Shown piece by piece: positions 8,976-17,402 of a stretch of DNA of 64,000 nt; positions within the stretch are counted from its first letter, which is position 1, and the number at the start of each line of letters is the position of its first letter. The translations under genes and the position numbers were made by a program. The stretch is from Aquirufa nivalisilvae (GTDB lineage: Bacteria; Bacteroidota; Bacteroidia; Cytophagales; Spirosomataceae): the NCBI RefSeq assembly GCF_004307455.1, contig NZ_SEWX01000001.1, positions 310,001-374,000 on the forward strand, given 5' to 3'. The notes under the pieces are model-generated. The model was not told where the DNA came from and made no database searches. It saw only the letters and a program-made list of their open reading frames with translations.

Positions 8976-10157
8976 TTAATTCATTCTAGAAATGGCCAAT
9001 TCCATTCCTCGTATTTCTGCTAAACCTCTCAAACGACCAATGGCCGAATATCCAGGATAGGTTTTTTTGTGTAAATCATCTAACATTTGATGCCCATGAT
9101 CTGGTCGCATGGGAATTTGCTCTCCTCCTCGTTTTACTTCCTCTTCATGAATAGCTTTGATGACTTCAAACATAGGTACATCTCCAGCCAAATGTGGGGC
9201 TTCATGAAAAACTAAAGTTTCATCTTGTTCTCTTTTAGTGGTTCTAAGATGTATAAAATGTATTCGATCGGCAAACCTTCGGATCATAGAAGGTAAATTA
9301 TTATCGGGTCTAACACCTAAAGAACCTGTACAAAATGTGATGCCATTTGCACGAACAGGAGAAGCTTCCATTAAGCTAGCTAAGTCGTTTTCCGTACTTA
9401 CAACCCTAGGTAAACCTAGTAATGGGAAAGGGGGGTCATCAGGATGAATACACAAATTAATCCCCAATTCTTGGGCTAAAGGTGCCACTTGTTGAATAAA
9501 ATAATGCAAGTTTTCCCTTAGTTTATCTGGCCCAATCTCTTGGTATTGATCTAGTAAGCTTTGAAAGTTTTCTAAATGAAATGCCTCTTCTGATCCCGGT
9601 AAACCTAATAATACTGTATTTTGTAATTCTTCCTTTTCGGGAATCGTCATGCCTTCAAATTTCAATTTTGCCGCTTCTTGTACAGCTTTTGAATAGTCCA
9701 ATTCGGCCTTCGGTCTTTTCAGAATAAATAAATCAAAAATGGCAAAATCTGTCCAAACAAAACGGAGAGCTTTAGCCCCATCAGGCATCTCAAAATCAAG
9801 TTTTGTTCTCGACCAATCCAGCACGGGCATAAAATTATAGCAAACCGTTTTTATCCCTTTAGCTGCCAAATTCGACAAGGAAATACGGTAGTTTTCCAGG
9901 TACTGCTCTCGCTCAGGTAAGGCTTTTTTGATTGCTTCATGTACTGGCAAACTCTCCACTACAGACCAATGAAGGGCTGTATATTGGTGGTTTCCCTGCT
10001 CAATGAGATCAATCCGTTCTTGAATCGCTTCTTTTGACCAAACATCTCCTACGGCAATTTGATGCAAAGCTGTAACCACGCCTGAGCATCCAGCCTGTCG
10101 AATATCCATTAATGAAACTGGGTCATGAGGCCCAAACCAGCGCATGGTATGTAGCAT
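8976..10157 (-). CDS. uxuA: Mannonate dehydratase
   Basis: Dehydrates D-mannonate to 2-keto-3-deoxy-D-gluconate in hexuronate catabolism. The start MRWFGPHDPVSL, the block YNFMPVLDWSRT and the metal-site region with INLCIHPDDPP, FCTGSLG and MRPDHGHQMLDD are diagnostic of UxuA, a TIM-barrel Mn2+ enzyme. Length 393 fits. An in-frame ATG four codons downstream (10145) gives the usual MRWFGP start and may be the real one. First gene of the operon uxuA-SDR-transporter, divergent from a LacI-family gene 221 bases away. No KDG kinase or aldolase (kdgK, eda) is in the window, so they must lie elsewhere. Confidence 0.93.
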   Translation of the reverse strand: MLHTMRWFGPHDPVSLMDIRQAGCSGVVTALHQIAVGDVWSKEAIQERIDLIEQGNHQYTALHWSVVESLPVHEAIKKALPEREQYLENYRISLSNLAAKGIKTVCYNFMPVLDWSRTKLDFEMPDGAKALRFVWTDFAIFDLFILKRPKAELDYSKAVQEAAKLKFEGMTIPEKEELQNTVLLGLPGSEEAFHLENFQSLLDQYQEIGPDKLRENLHYFIQQVAPLAQELGINLCIHPDDPPFPLLGLPRVVSTENDLASLMEASPVRANGITFCTGSLGVRPDNNLPSMIRRFADRIHFIHLRTTKREQDETLVFHEAPHLAGDVPMFEVIKAIHEEEVKRGGEQIPMRPDHGHQMLDDLHKKTYPGYSAIGRLRGLAEIRGMELAISRMN

Positions 10158-10230
10158 GATTCAATGAGGTTATTTCTTGTAAAAAGTCAATAATTGTCAA
10201 ATTATACTGATGGCATATAAATATATTTTT

Positions 10231-10238
10231 CAAACATA
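10231..10238 (-). promoter_or_regulatory. Candidate -7 box for the uxuA operon
   Basis: TATGTTTG on the minus strand fits TAnnTTTG exactly and lies about 75 bases before the uxuA ATG. No good TTTG -33 element is present at the usual distance, which would fit a promoter that needs activation or relief from repression. Pattern match only. Confidence 0.35.
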
Positions 10239-10307
10239 AAATATGCTTTTATCAGGAAAATGTCCTAATTTGAGCTTAATATAGGGGTTTTGGATCAAAT
10301 TTAGTCA

Positions 10308-10323
10308 TCGTAAACGTTACCGA
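10308..10323. promoter_or_regulatory. Candidate LacI-family operator between uxuA and its regulator
   Basis: TCGTAAACGTTACCGA is an imperfect 16-bp palindrome (six of eight positions symmetric) centred on ACGT. LacI/PurR/CcpA-type operators have this shape: dyads of 14-18 bp with a central CG. It lies in the divergent control region, 56 bases before the LacI gene start, and would allow autoregulation plus control of uxuA. Confidence 0.4.
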
Positions 10324-10378
10324 TAGGTGAAGAAATTCTTTGAAATATTATACCTAATTTTAAACATAAATTAAAAAA

Positions 10379-11533
10379 TTGGAAATCTGTCCTAAATGCT
10401 CCACCAATACCTTTGTCATTCGGGCAGGAATGATACGTGGGAAGGTTCGTTACCACTGCAAAACTTGTGATTTCCATTTTACTCAAGAACATTCAGAAAA
10501 GTCCATTCCGCAAAAACAAATTCATACCACGATTAAGGACATTGCCAATATCATGGGTGTTTCCATTGCCACTGTTTCGCGTGCCTTAAACAATAAGTCG
10601 GATATTAGTCCAAAAACCCGAGATGCTATCCAAAAATTAGCTTTGGAGTTAGACTACAATCCCAATTTATTTGCCAAAGGTTTCCAACGAGGGGAAACTA
10701 AAACGATTGGAGTTGTTATTCCCAATATTAAAAGACCCTTTTTTGCAGGTGTTTTATCTGGAATTCAAGAAATTGCCAATGAGCATGGCTATCGAGTGAT
10801 GATTTGTCAGTCCAATGAATCTTATGAAACGGAAGTGACCAATATCCAAGGACTTTTGGCTAGCCATGTCGATGGTCTTTTAATTTCTCATTCCAAAGAA
10901 ACTACCCGCTTTAACCAAATTAAAAATCTATTTGACAAGGGATTACCCATGGTACATTTTGATCGGATTTGTACCGAAGTAGATACTCCCAAAATTAGGC
11001 AAGAGGATTTTGAAGGGGCATTTCAACTGGTGGAACATTTGATTCAACAAGGTTATCAACGTATTGCCATTTTAGCTGGACCTCCTGAATTATTGATTAG
11101 TCAAAAAAGAAAAGAAGGATATATACATGCCTTAGAAAAACATGGATTAGCCATTCGACCTGAATACATCTTACATGGAGATTTTAGCAAAGAATTTGCT
11201 CTGGCTAGTTTGGATGCATGGCAACAATTACCTGAACCTCCAGATGCCATATTTGCCATACATTATTTAAATGCGGTAGAAATCATTCAATATTCTAAAG
11301 AAAGAGGGATTGATATTCCTAATCAACTAGGAATCGTAGGCTTTGGAGATGAATACTTGGCAGAAATAGTGTCTCCTGCTTTGACTGTTTTTCATTTATT
11401 CCCTCAAAAAGTTGGGGAAGTGGCTGCTCGTTTATTGTTCGATGTGATATCTCATAAAGATTCAAGTCAACAAAAAGATATCCTGGTTCAAGGACAATTA
11501 ATCATTCGAAAGTCTTCTTTGAAAAAAGCTTAA
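10379..11533 (+). CDS. LacI-family regulator with N-terminal transposase-like zinc ribbon
   Basis: A 384-residue regulator with an unusual order. Residues 4-30 form a four-Cys zinc ribbon (CPKC ... YHCKTC followed by F-x-F-T) of the type seen at the N terminus of IS1/IS1595-like transposases. The LacI helix-turn-helix follows (about 50-75, TIKDIANIMGVSIATVSRAL), then a periplasmic-binding-protein-like effector domain (about 108-380). The reading frame begins with TTG; an in-frame TAA lies four codons upstream and no ATG precedes the zinc ribbon, so TTG (or the ATT three codons earlier) must be the start. It is divergent from uxuA and presumably senses a uronate or its catabolite. Its end overlaps the convergent hydrolase gene by four bases. 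Confidence 0.88.
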   Translation: MEICPKCSTNTFVIRAGMIRGKVRYHCKTCDFHFTQEHSEKSIPQKQIHTTIKDIANIMGVSIATVSRALNNKSDISPKTRDAIQKLALELDYNPNLFAKGFQRGETKTIGVVIPNIKRPFFAGVLSGIQEIANEHGYRVMICQSNESYETEVTNIQGLLASHVDGLLISHSKETTRFNQIKNLFDKGLPMVHFDRICTEVDTPKIRQEDFEGAFQLVEHLIQQGYQRIAILAGPPELLISQKRKEGYIHALEKHGLAIRPEYILHGDFSKEFALASLDAWQQLPEPPDAIFAIHYLNAVEIIQYSKERGIDIPNQLGIVGFGDEYLAEIVSPALTVFHLFPQKVGEVAARLLFDVISHKDSSQQKDILVQGQLIIRKSSLKKA

Positions 11534-12408
11534 GGCATATACTGGTGAAAGCGTAACCAATGTTCAAAATCCACTGTCCAATAATCAGACGGCATATTCA
11601 TTTTTCGCATACCAAACCCATGCCCCCCTTGGGTATACATGTGCAATTCGACAGGCTGTTTTGCCTTTAGCCAATCCAAATACAATTCGACAGAATGAGA
11701 AGCTAATCCTAGATTATCATCACTAGCCGCTGCAATAAAAATGGGGGTTCGCTTACTGGGAATTTGAGTACCTAAGACTGCTTTTTTATATAAATAAATA
11801 GGAGCTACAAAATTAGGTCGATTGTCGTCCGTGGCTGTTTGTAACACTGACATGGTTAACGTTCCACCTGCAGAAAAGCCCATAAACCCGATCTTTTGAG
11901 GGTCCAATCCCCATGCATGGGCATGTTGTCGAACATATTCCATCGCCTTTAATCCATCTTGGGTAGCGAGTTTTACCACTGGAGCATTGATTTCATCCAA
12001 TTTGTTAAAATCCTGCATCTTGGCACTCAATTCTTTCACAGGATCATTAGAAAGCATATGAACAACTCGGTATTTTAACACAAAAGCCGTAATTCCTCGT
12101 TGATTCAACCATTTGGCCACTTCAATACCTTCACTGTCGATCGATAAAATATGAAAAGCTCCACCTGGTGCTACTATGACCGATGTCCCATTTGCTTTGG
12201 ATTTCTCCGGAAAATAGGCTGTAATACTTGGCTCCACCACATTATATACCAATCGAGTATTAAACCCATTGGTGCTGCTTTCAGTCTCTTTCCAATCCCA
12301 AGACTCCGAACCGGGTGCTTTGCCCGAATACAAGGCTATTCTTTCTTGAGAAAAGGCAAAATTCGCCCCTAAAGAAAAACATAAACAAAGAGATAGAATT
12401 CGTTTCAT
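11530..12408 (-). CDS. Secreted alpha/beta hydrolase, acetyl-xylan-esterase-like
   Basis: A 292-residue exported hydrolase when started at the ATG at 12408, which gives a clean signal peptide (MKRILSLCLCFSLGANFAFSQ). A longer frame to 12447 would run into the gene upstream. The nucleophile elbow GFMGFSAGG (Ser179), an Asp in AASDD (about 230-231) and His263 in GGHGFG complete a catalytic triad. The oxyanion-side motif APGGAF is present near 80. This arrangement is that of the BD-FAE / acetyl-xylan-esterase-like esterases found in polysaccharide degraders. The ATG lies seven bases after the stop of the ThuA gene, so the two are co-transcribed. Ester substrate not determinable. Confidence 0.8.
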   Translation of the reverse strand: MKRILSLCLCFSLGANFAFSQERIALYSGKAPGSESWDWKETESSTNGFNTRLVYNVVEPSITAYFPEKSKANGTSVIVAPGGAFHILSIDSEGIEVAKWLNQRGITAFVLKYRVVHMLSNDPVKELSAKMQDFNKLDEINAPVVKLATQDGLKAMEYVRQHAHAWGLDPQKIGFMGFSAGGTLTMSVLQTATDDNRPNFVAPIYLYKKAVLGTQIPSKRTPIFIAAASDDNLGLASHSVELYLDWLKAKQPVELHMYTQGGHGFGMRKMNMPSDYWTVDFEHWLRFHQYMP

Positions 12409-12415
12409 CCGATGA

Positions 12416-13417
12416 CTATTTCGTGTAATCTCGTTTAGATGAAACATCTGCTTTCGGGAAGTCTGAAGGAATGGGAATATCTACTTTGCCCGTAGCTACC
12501 CACTGTGCTCCTCTTAATAAAGTGGTCATAAAACCTACACAGGAAACAGAATAATCAGCATGACCCATGGGTGTATGAAAGACTCTTCCTTTACCAAATT
12601 GGGTAACAATCAACATCGGCTCATGTCGACCAGTCCCTCTATTTTCTTTCGCAGAAAAAGCGGTACCTAAAATTTCCATATTGACTGCCGGTCCTCGTAG
12701 GCGATCATACATTTCATCTTGGGTGTGCATCCAAGTCAAAGGCATCCCTTTGGTGATGGGGTGATTTGCGTTACGAATCGTTATTTGATATTCCTTTTGC
12801 GGTCCATGCGAACCAGCCCTTCCGGCTTGAGTATCTTTGACCAATTTCCCCTCCAAATCATAATATACATAAGGTCCATCTTTTTCGGTACGGTCGCCCC
12901 AACCTCCTAAACCAATCATTTCATTGTACGCCGGCCACTGAGGAAAGGAATTATCTGCGGCATGAATGACCACTAAACCTCCTCCTTTTTTCATGAATTT
13001 CTCAAAATCCACCTGTGTTTCTGCAGGCCAAGGTGCTGCATTCCATCCAAAATTACAAATGACCAAATCGTAGTCGGAGAATTTGGGATGAAAACTAGAA
13101 TCTGCTTTAGACTTGGGTAATGCCACGGTATTTTCAAGTCCTGGAAGCATGTACTTCGGAATCAAATCAGCGGCATTCCAAGTAAAATGAGATCGTTGTA
13201 CATCTACTTTAAATTTTCCGGATTGCTCTAAAAAATCCTTCATCATGAAGGTGATTTTTGGCCATTGATCATGGTTATTTTGCCCATCCACAATCAGAGT
13301 TCGGATGATTTTAGACTTGGCGGCAGGTTTAACAAGGGCATAACTTAGCTCTCTTCCTGAAACCAAAAAAAAGATAAGTGCAATCAAGAAAGGGAATGGC
13401 TTGGCTAAATTTTTCAT
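12416..13417 (-). CDS. Secreted ThuA-domain protein
   Basis: A 333-residue protein with an N-terminal signal or membrane anchor (about 8-28). The ThuA / class I glutamine-amidotransferase-like fold is recognisable from DGQNNHDQW, DYDLVICNFGWNAAPW, GGGLVVIHAADNSFPQW, HPITKGMP and the C-terminal GRVFHTPMGH. ThuA domains occur in sugar-catabolic clusters of Bacteroidota and Planctomycetes. Their biochemistry is poorly defined, although ThuA itself takes part in trehalose oxidation to 3-keto sugars. First gene of a two-gene unit with the esterase-like hydrolase. Confidence 0.85.
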   Translation of the reverse strand: MKNLAKPFPFLIALIFFLVSGRELSYALVKPAAKSKIIRTLIVDGQNNHDQWPKITFMMKDFLEQSGKFKVDVQRSHFTWNAADLIPKYMLPGLENTVALPKSKADSSFHPKFSDYDLVICNFGWNAAPWPAETQVDFEKFMKKGGGLVVIHAADNSFPQWPAYNEMIGLGGWGDRTEKDGPYVYYDLEGKLVKDTQAGRAGSHGPQKEYQITIRNANHPITKGMPLTWMHTQDEMYDRLRGPAVNMEILGTAFSAKENRGTGRHEPMLIVTQFGKGRVFHTPMGHADYSVSCVGFMTTLLRGAQWVATGKVDIPIPSDFPKADVSSKRDYTK

Positions 13418-13501
13418 TGAATATTTAATTAATTTAATCGATTTACATCTTTACCATAAATTGTTGTTCATCCATATTTACTGCTGTCAGAATTCAACAC
13501 A

Positions 13502-14230
13502 CTATCTTGTTAATTTCAACGCACTGCTTAAGCGCTGGGCCACATTATCCCAATCGATGATTTGAAACATGGTATCAACAAAATCTGCCCGTTTGTTTTT
13601 ATACTTCAAATAATAAGCGTGCTCCCAAACATCAATCACCAATAAAGGAATACAGCCCCATTGAGTTAATTTTTCATGATTTTCACATTGCAATACAACC
13701 AGTGAATTTGAATATGGTTGATAGGCTAAAATTCCCCAGCCATTTCCATCTAAGTTTTTTGATGTTTCTGCCAAAAGAGCTAACATCCGATCTAGGCTTC
13801 CAAATGATTTCTCTATTCTGGCCAATAAATCACCGGAAGGGCTTAACTTTTTATTAGTCAAATTAGTCCAAAAAATAGAATGCAAAATGTGAGAAGAAAA
13901 GTGCAGCGTTAATTTTTTTGTCCAATAGTCTACGGTTTCCAAATTATTCTCATCCAATGCTTTTTTGATCATTTGTAGATCTTTGTTGGCACCTTTGACT
14001 GCTCCTCCGTGATGAAAAGTATAGTGCAAATGAACAGTCTCAGCATCCATGTAGGGTTCCAAAAAACTTTCTTGATAAGGGAGGCTTTGAAGGACATAAT
14101 TCCCTTGTGCATCCACCAATTTATCCATGTCATTACTGACCAAATTTTGATTAAATGAGGTGGCATTAATTGAGCTAACTGAACCTGCTGTCCATAGAGC
14201 TGCTGATTGAATGAATTCTGATCTATCCAT
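13502..14230 (-). CDS. Fe/Mn superoxide dismutase with export-like N-terminal extension
   Basis: Dismutates superoxide to oxygen and peroxide. The four metal ligands are in place: His69 (LHYTFHH), His117 (SHILHSIFWTN), and Asp200 and His204 in DVWEHAYYLKY. At 242 residues it is longer than cytosolic enzymes (about 200) because of a roughly 40-residue N-terminal extension. That extension begins MDRSEFIQSAALWTAG, close to the Bacteroidota Tat-signal pattern DRREFI but with Ser in place of the second Arg, so Tat export is uncertain. Sequence near the metal is non-standard (SSHILH for GGHxNH), leaving Fe versus Mn open. It lies 207 bases downstream of the chromate-transporter gene on the same strand. 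Confidence 0.88.
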   Translation of the reverse strand: MDRSEFIQSAALWTAGSVSSINATSFNQNLVSNDMDKLVDAQGNYVLQSLPYQESFLEPYMDAETVHLHYTFHHGGAVKGANKDLQMIKKALDENNLETVDYWTKKLTLHFSSHILHSIFWTNLTNKKLSPSGDLLARIEKSFGSLDRMLALLAETSKNLDGNGWGILAYQPYSNSLVVLQCENHEKLTQWGCIPLLVIDVWEHAYYLKYKNKRADFVDTMFQIIDWDNVAQRLSSALKLTR

Positions 14231-14369
14231 GAGATTCTAAGTTGGTGGTTTCAAATGAGCCATCCAATAGACTCTTTTGTTTTTGAAATATAGCATTAAA
14301 TATTTCCAATGATATACTTTGGTATATTCTTTCTCTCTTAAATAACAGAAAAAGGCTATCCATGTTCCC

Positions 14370-14377
14370 CAAATTTA
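14370..14377 (-). promoter_or_regulatory. Candidate -7 box for the superoxide dismutase gene
   Basis: TAAATTTG on the minus strand matches TAnnTTTG. It lies in the 207-base gap between the CHR transporter and the dismutase, about 140 bases before the ATG. No clear -33 box. It suggests that the dismutase is a separate transcription unit from the sulfite cluster. Confidence 0.3.
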
Positions 14378-14437
14378 ACCAGTTAGATCCTCATGATCTT
14401 CAATCAATAATCGTGTAAAAGATCAAATCAGAAATAA

Positions 14438-15601
14438 TTAAAAGACTAATTTGATACAAATGCCTACCAAAGCCGCCAACAACAATAAATAGGGTTCTTT
14501 CAACTTTTTAATATACACCAAAGCGATTAATGAACATACTGCAATAACTAGGCTTAGTAGATCTGATAATGTTCTTTGTGCAATTACTAAGACGGCTCCA
14601 AACAATGCCCCAACGACCGCAGCGGTAATCCCATCTACAAATGCCTTAATGGATCCATTATTGGCTATTTTTTTGAAATGATGGGCCGGTAAAATGGTAA
14701 ATAAATAACAAGGTAAAAATGTAGCTAATGCAGCAACAACTGCGCCAGGGAAACCAGCCACCAAATAACCTATAAATCCCACGGTTACGACGATTGGACC
14801 GGGGGTAATCATGGCCACTGCTACGGCATCCAAAAACTGCTGCTCAGTTAACCAATGATTTTCTTGAACTACTCCACTTTGTAAAAAGGGAACAATAGCT
14901 AGGCCACTGCCAAACACAAAGGCCCCAGCTTTGAAAAAAAACAGAGCCATTTTCCAAAGTACATGAGCATCATATTCAAATGAAAACAACGAAACCAATA
15001 AAAAAGAATTGGACTGTCTATTCAAGCCTTTAGGAGGGGCTTTTAACAACATATAGAAAATCCCAATACCAATAAACAGGAGTATATCTTCCTTTTGAGT
15101 AATATAGGTGATCAATGCCCCAACCAAAAAGAATAACCATAACCATGTGTTTTTCTGCAATGAAGTCCGATCAATAGATCCAATGGTTTTGGTCGTTAAT
15201 TTATAACTACTCAAAAAAATAATCCCAATGACCGCAGCACCCACACCATAAAAAATGGCTTGCATCCAAGATAAACCACCAAAAGCTTGATAGGCCATTC
15301 CCAATAAAACCACCATGATAAAAGAAGGAATGACAAAGGCGATACCCGCTAATGTTGCCCCCCAGTACCGATAATGTACAAAACCTAAATAAATAGCTAG
15401 CTGTGCTGCAAGTGGTCCTGGTGCCAATTGAGCCAAGGCGAGACCTTGCTTAAATTCTTCTTCGGAAATCCATTGTTTACTTTCAACTAAGTCCCGTCTC
15501 ATATACTCCACCAATGCCACAGGGCCACCGAAACCAGTTGTACCTAAATGGAGGAAATAGGTACTCATTTGCCATAAAGAATAATGTGCTTTTTCTTCCA
15601 T
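14438..15601 (-). CDS. CHR-family (chromate/sulfate) transporter, full-length ChrA type
   Basis: A 387-residue membrane protein with two homologous CHR halves. The first has FLHLGTTGFGGPVALVEYM and LAQLAPGPLAAQLAIYLG; the second has FFKAGAFVFGSGLAIVPFL and AVAMITPGPIVVTVGFIGYL. These paired G-F-G-G-P / P-G-P motifs define the CHR family, whose characterised members export chromate and some of which appear to move sulfate. The ATG at 15601 is used; one codon upstream in frame is TTG. It is the last gene of the sulfite/sulfate run, three to six bases after the NTF2-like gene. That position makes sulfate, rather than chromate, a plausible physiological cargo (inference). Confidence 0.87.
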   Translation of the reverse strand: MEEKAHYSLWQMSTYFLHLGTTGFGGPVALVEYMRRDLVESKQWISEEEFKQGLALAQLAPGPLAAQLAIYLGFVHYRYWGATLAGIAFVIPSFIMVVLLGMAYQAFGGLSWMQAIFYGVGAAVIGIIFLSSYKLTTKTIGSIDRTSLQKNTWLWLFFLVGALITYITQKEDILLFIGIGIFYMLLKAPPKGLNRQSNSFLLVSLFSFEYDAHVLWKMALFFFKAGAFVFGSGLAIVPFLQSGVVQENHWLTEQQFLDAVAVAMITPGPIVVTVGFIGYLVAGFPGAVVAALATFLPCYLFTILPAHHFKKIANNGSIKAFVDGITAAVVGALFGAVLVIAQRTLSDLLSLVIAVCSLIALVYIKKLKEPYLLLLAALVGICIKLVF

Positions 15602-15607
15602 CAAAGT

Positions 15608-16060
15608 TTAGTGATCATAACTTACAACTCTAGATATTTTCCAATTTCCCTGATCATTTTTCCAAATCATCAAAAACTTAAATTCTCCTACTTCTAATTT
15701 CCCATTTTCTATATGAGAAAAGGTATGTCGGCCAATATGTATCGCCCCATAATCTTTAATGGGATGAACCTCTAAGGTGCCCGGAACTAATTTTCGAGTT
15801 AATACATAATCCCGATTAAATATATTTTGAAAATTAGCGATCACTGTTTCATAATGAAGCAAACCTCCATTATCCTGAAACCACTCCAAATCCGATGTAA
15901 AGTATTGTTTAAATGTGGGCGTATCTCGCTGATTATAAGCTTGAAACATGGCACTATCAAGATGGGCAATTCGTTGGAATAATTCCGTCGATTTTCCTTG
16001 TTGTCCAAAAGAAGTCCAACAAATTGCCATGAAAAAGAAACCGCAAAAAAGAGTTTTCAT
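15608..16060 (-). CDS. Secreted NTF2-like (DUF4440/SnoaL-type) protein
   Basis: A 150-residue protein with a signal peptide (about 1-19, ending CWTSFGQ) and a cone-shaped alpha/beta NTF2-like fold. The evidence is an N-terminal helix with LDSAMFQAYNQRDTPTFKQYF, then strands ending W-K-N-D-Q-G-N-W-K-I-S-R, the common closing strand of DUF4440 proteins. The family holds small binding or isomerase-like proteins of mixed function, so no reaction is assigned. It is cotranscribed between the YeiH-type exporter and the CHR transporter. Confidence 0.75.
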   Translation of the reverse strand: MKTLFCGFFFMAICWTSFGQQGKSTELFQRIAHLDSAMFQAYNQRDTPTFKQYFTSDLEWFQDNGGLLHYETVIANFQNIFNRDYVLTRKLVPGTLEVHPIKDYGAIHIGRHTFSHIENGKLEVGEFKFLMIWKNDQGNWKISRVVSYDH

Positions 16061-16111
16061 AGGTTATGAATTCCTAGAAAAATAAGCCCAATAAGTCTTG
16101 AGCTTAATCGT

Positions 16112-17371
16112 CTATTTAAATAAGAAATATGCAATACCCAAGGTTACAAACACATTAAATCCTTGTGCAATAAGAAAGGCATACAAAGGTTTTTTCCCTT
16201 CGCTACTAAATAAATCAGCAAACTTAGTCTCTAAGCCAATGCTGGTAAATGCAAGTGCAAACCACAAGCCTTGAAGAGATTTTAAACTGCCTTTTACTTC
16301 CGAAATAACTTCACCAGAAATGACGAATGAAAACAACAAGGATGCCGCTACAAAACCGATGACAAATTTGGGAAAACGCTCCCAAATGATCCCTAAAGTT
16401 GGCTTGGATTCTTTGGCTACTTCTGACTGATTATTAGTATAAGTCCAATAGATAGAAATCCCAAATGCTGCTAAACCTAACAGAACATTTTGTGAAAATT
16501 TGACAATCGTACTAATTTTCAAGGCCTCCTCTCCTATCAATGAACCAGAAGCAATAACTGCACCTGTCGTATCAATAGTACCTCCCAACCATGCACCCGT
16601 TACTGCTTCAGATAAACCTAAGGCTTTAGCGATGATCGGCATAAAAATAATCATGGGTATGGCAGTAATTAGGACGATGGATATCACATAAGAAAGTTTC
16701 TTGGAATCTCCTTTAATAGCGCCTGCTGTAGCTATGGCTGCAGAAACACCACAAATAGAAACGGCACTGGATATCATGATGGCCATTTCTTCGTCAATCC
16801 CTAATTTTTTAGAGACCCAAAATGCAAAATACCAAACAGAAACTACCACCAAAAGTGCTTGAATCAATCCCAAAGATCCTGCCTTTAAAATATCTCCAAA
16901 AATGATGCTGGTACCTAATAAAACTAATCCTATTTTAACAAATAATTCCGTTGATAATGAATCTCTTAACCAATCAGGAATTGTAGAAAAATTACTGATA
17001 ATTAAACCAATAGTTAAGCTGAAAATAACCGCTTCTAAATTCCAATTTTTGAGAAAAGAATTACCAGCCAGTATAAGTGCCAAAGTCGTTAAAATAAAGA
17101 CGATGGGAAAACCTTTGATGGTGGCTGATACGTCTTTCCCCAAGGCTTTGGTAGCTAAAATAGCAATGGCATAAACCCACAAAAACAATTTTCCTACATT
17201 CAATAAATTATCAGCGTTTACTACTTTTTCCAATAGTTCTGCTGAGTTTTCCCAAGCAAAAACGGGACTTGGTATTTTTATTCCGAATAGGGCTAGGGCG
17301 ATAATTAAAAATCCAAAGACCACGACGGTCCAGTCTTCTGTTAAGCTAAATGACGTTTTGTTGTTTGACAT
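16112..17371 (-). CDS. YeiH-type putative sulfate exporter (UPF0324/PSE family)
   Basis: A 419-residue inner-membrane protein with about 10-11 hydrophobic segments. The blocks VKIGLVLLGTSIIFGDIL, SAVSICGVSAAIATAGAI and the WLGGTIDTTGAVIASG loop are hallmarks of the UPF0324/YeiH family. The family is called putative sulfate exporter because members sit beside sulfonate-degradation genes such as those for taurine and cysteate. Here it follows a sulfite dehydrogenase and its cytochrome on the same strand, 31 bases after the FAD oxidoreductase. Export of the sulfate made by sulfite oxidation is therefore the likely role. Confidence 0.85.
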   Translation of the reverse strand: MSNNKTSFSLTEDWTVVVFGFLIIALALFGIKIPSPVFAWENSAELLEKVVNADNLLNVGKLFLWVYAIAILATKALGKDVSATIKGFPIVFILTTLALILAGNSFLKNWNLEAVIFSLTIGLIISNFSTIPDWLRDSLSTELFVKIGLVLLGTSIIFGDILKAGSLGLIQALLVVVSVWYFAFWVSKKLGIDEEMAIMISSAVSICGVSAAIATAGAIKGDSKKLSYVISIVLITAIPMIIFMPIIAKALGLSEAVTGAWLGGTIDTTGAVIASGSLIGEEALKISTIVKFSQNVLLGLAAFGISIYWTYTNNQSEVAKESKPTLGIIWERFPKFVIGFVAASLLFSFVISGEVISEVKGSLKSLQGLWFALAFTSIGLETKFADLFSSEGKKPLYAFLIAQGFNVFVTLGIAYFLFK

Positions 17372-17402
17372 AGTTGTATAGATTGGGGATAAATTAAATT
17401 AA

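Noticed and set aside
14438-15601. Dedicated chromate-resistance determinant
   Set aside because: No ChrB or other metal-resistance gene is present. The transporter belongs to a sulfite/sulfate gene run, and CHR proteins can act on sulfate, so chromate resistance is not claimed.
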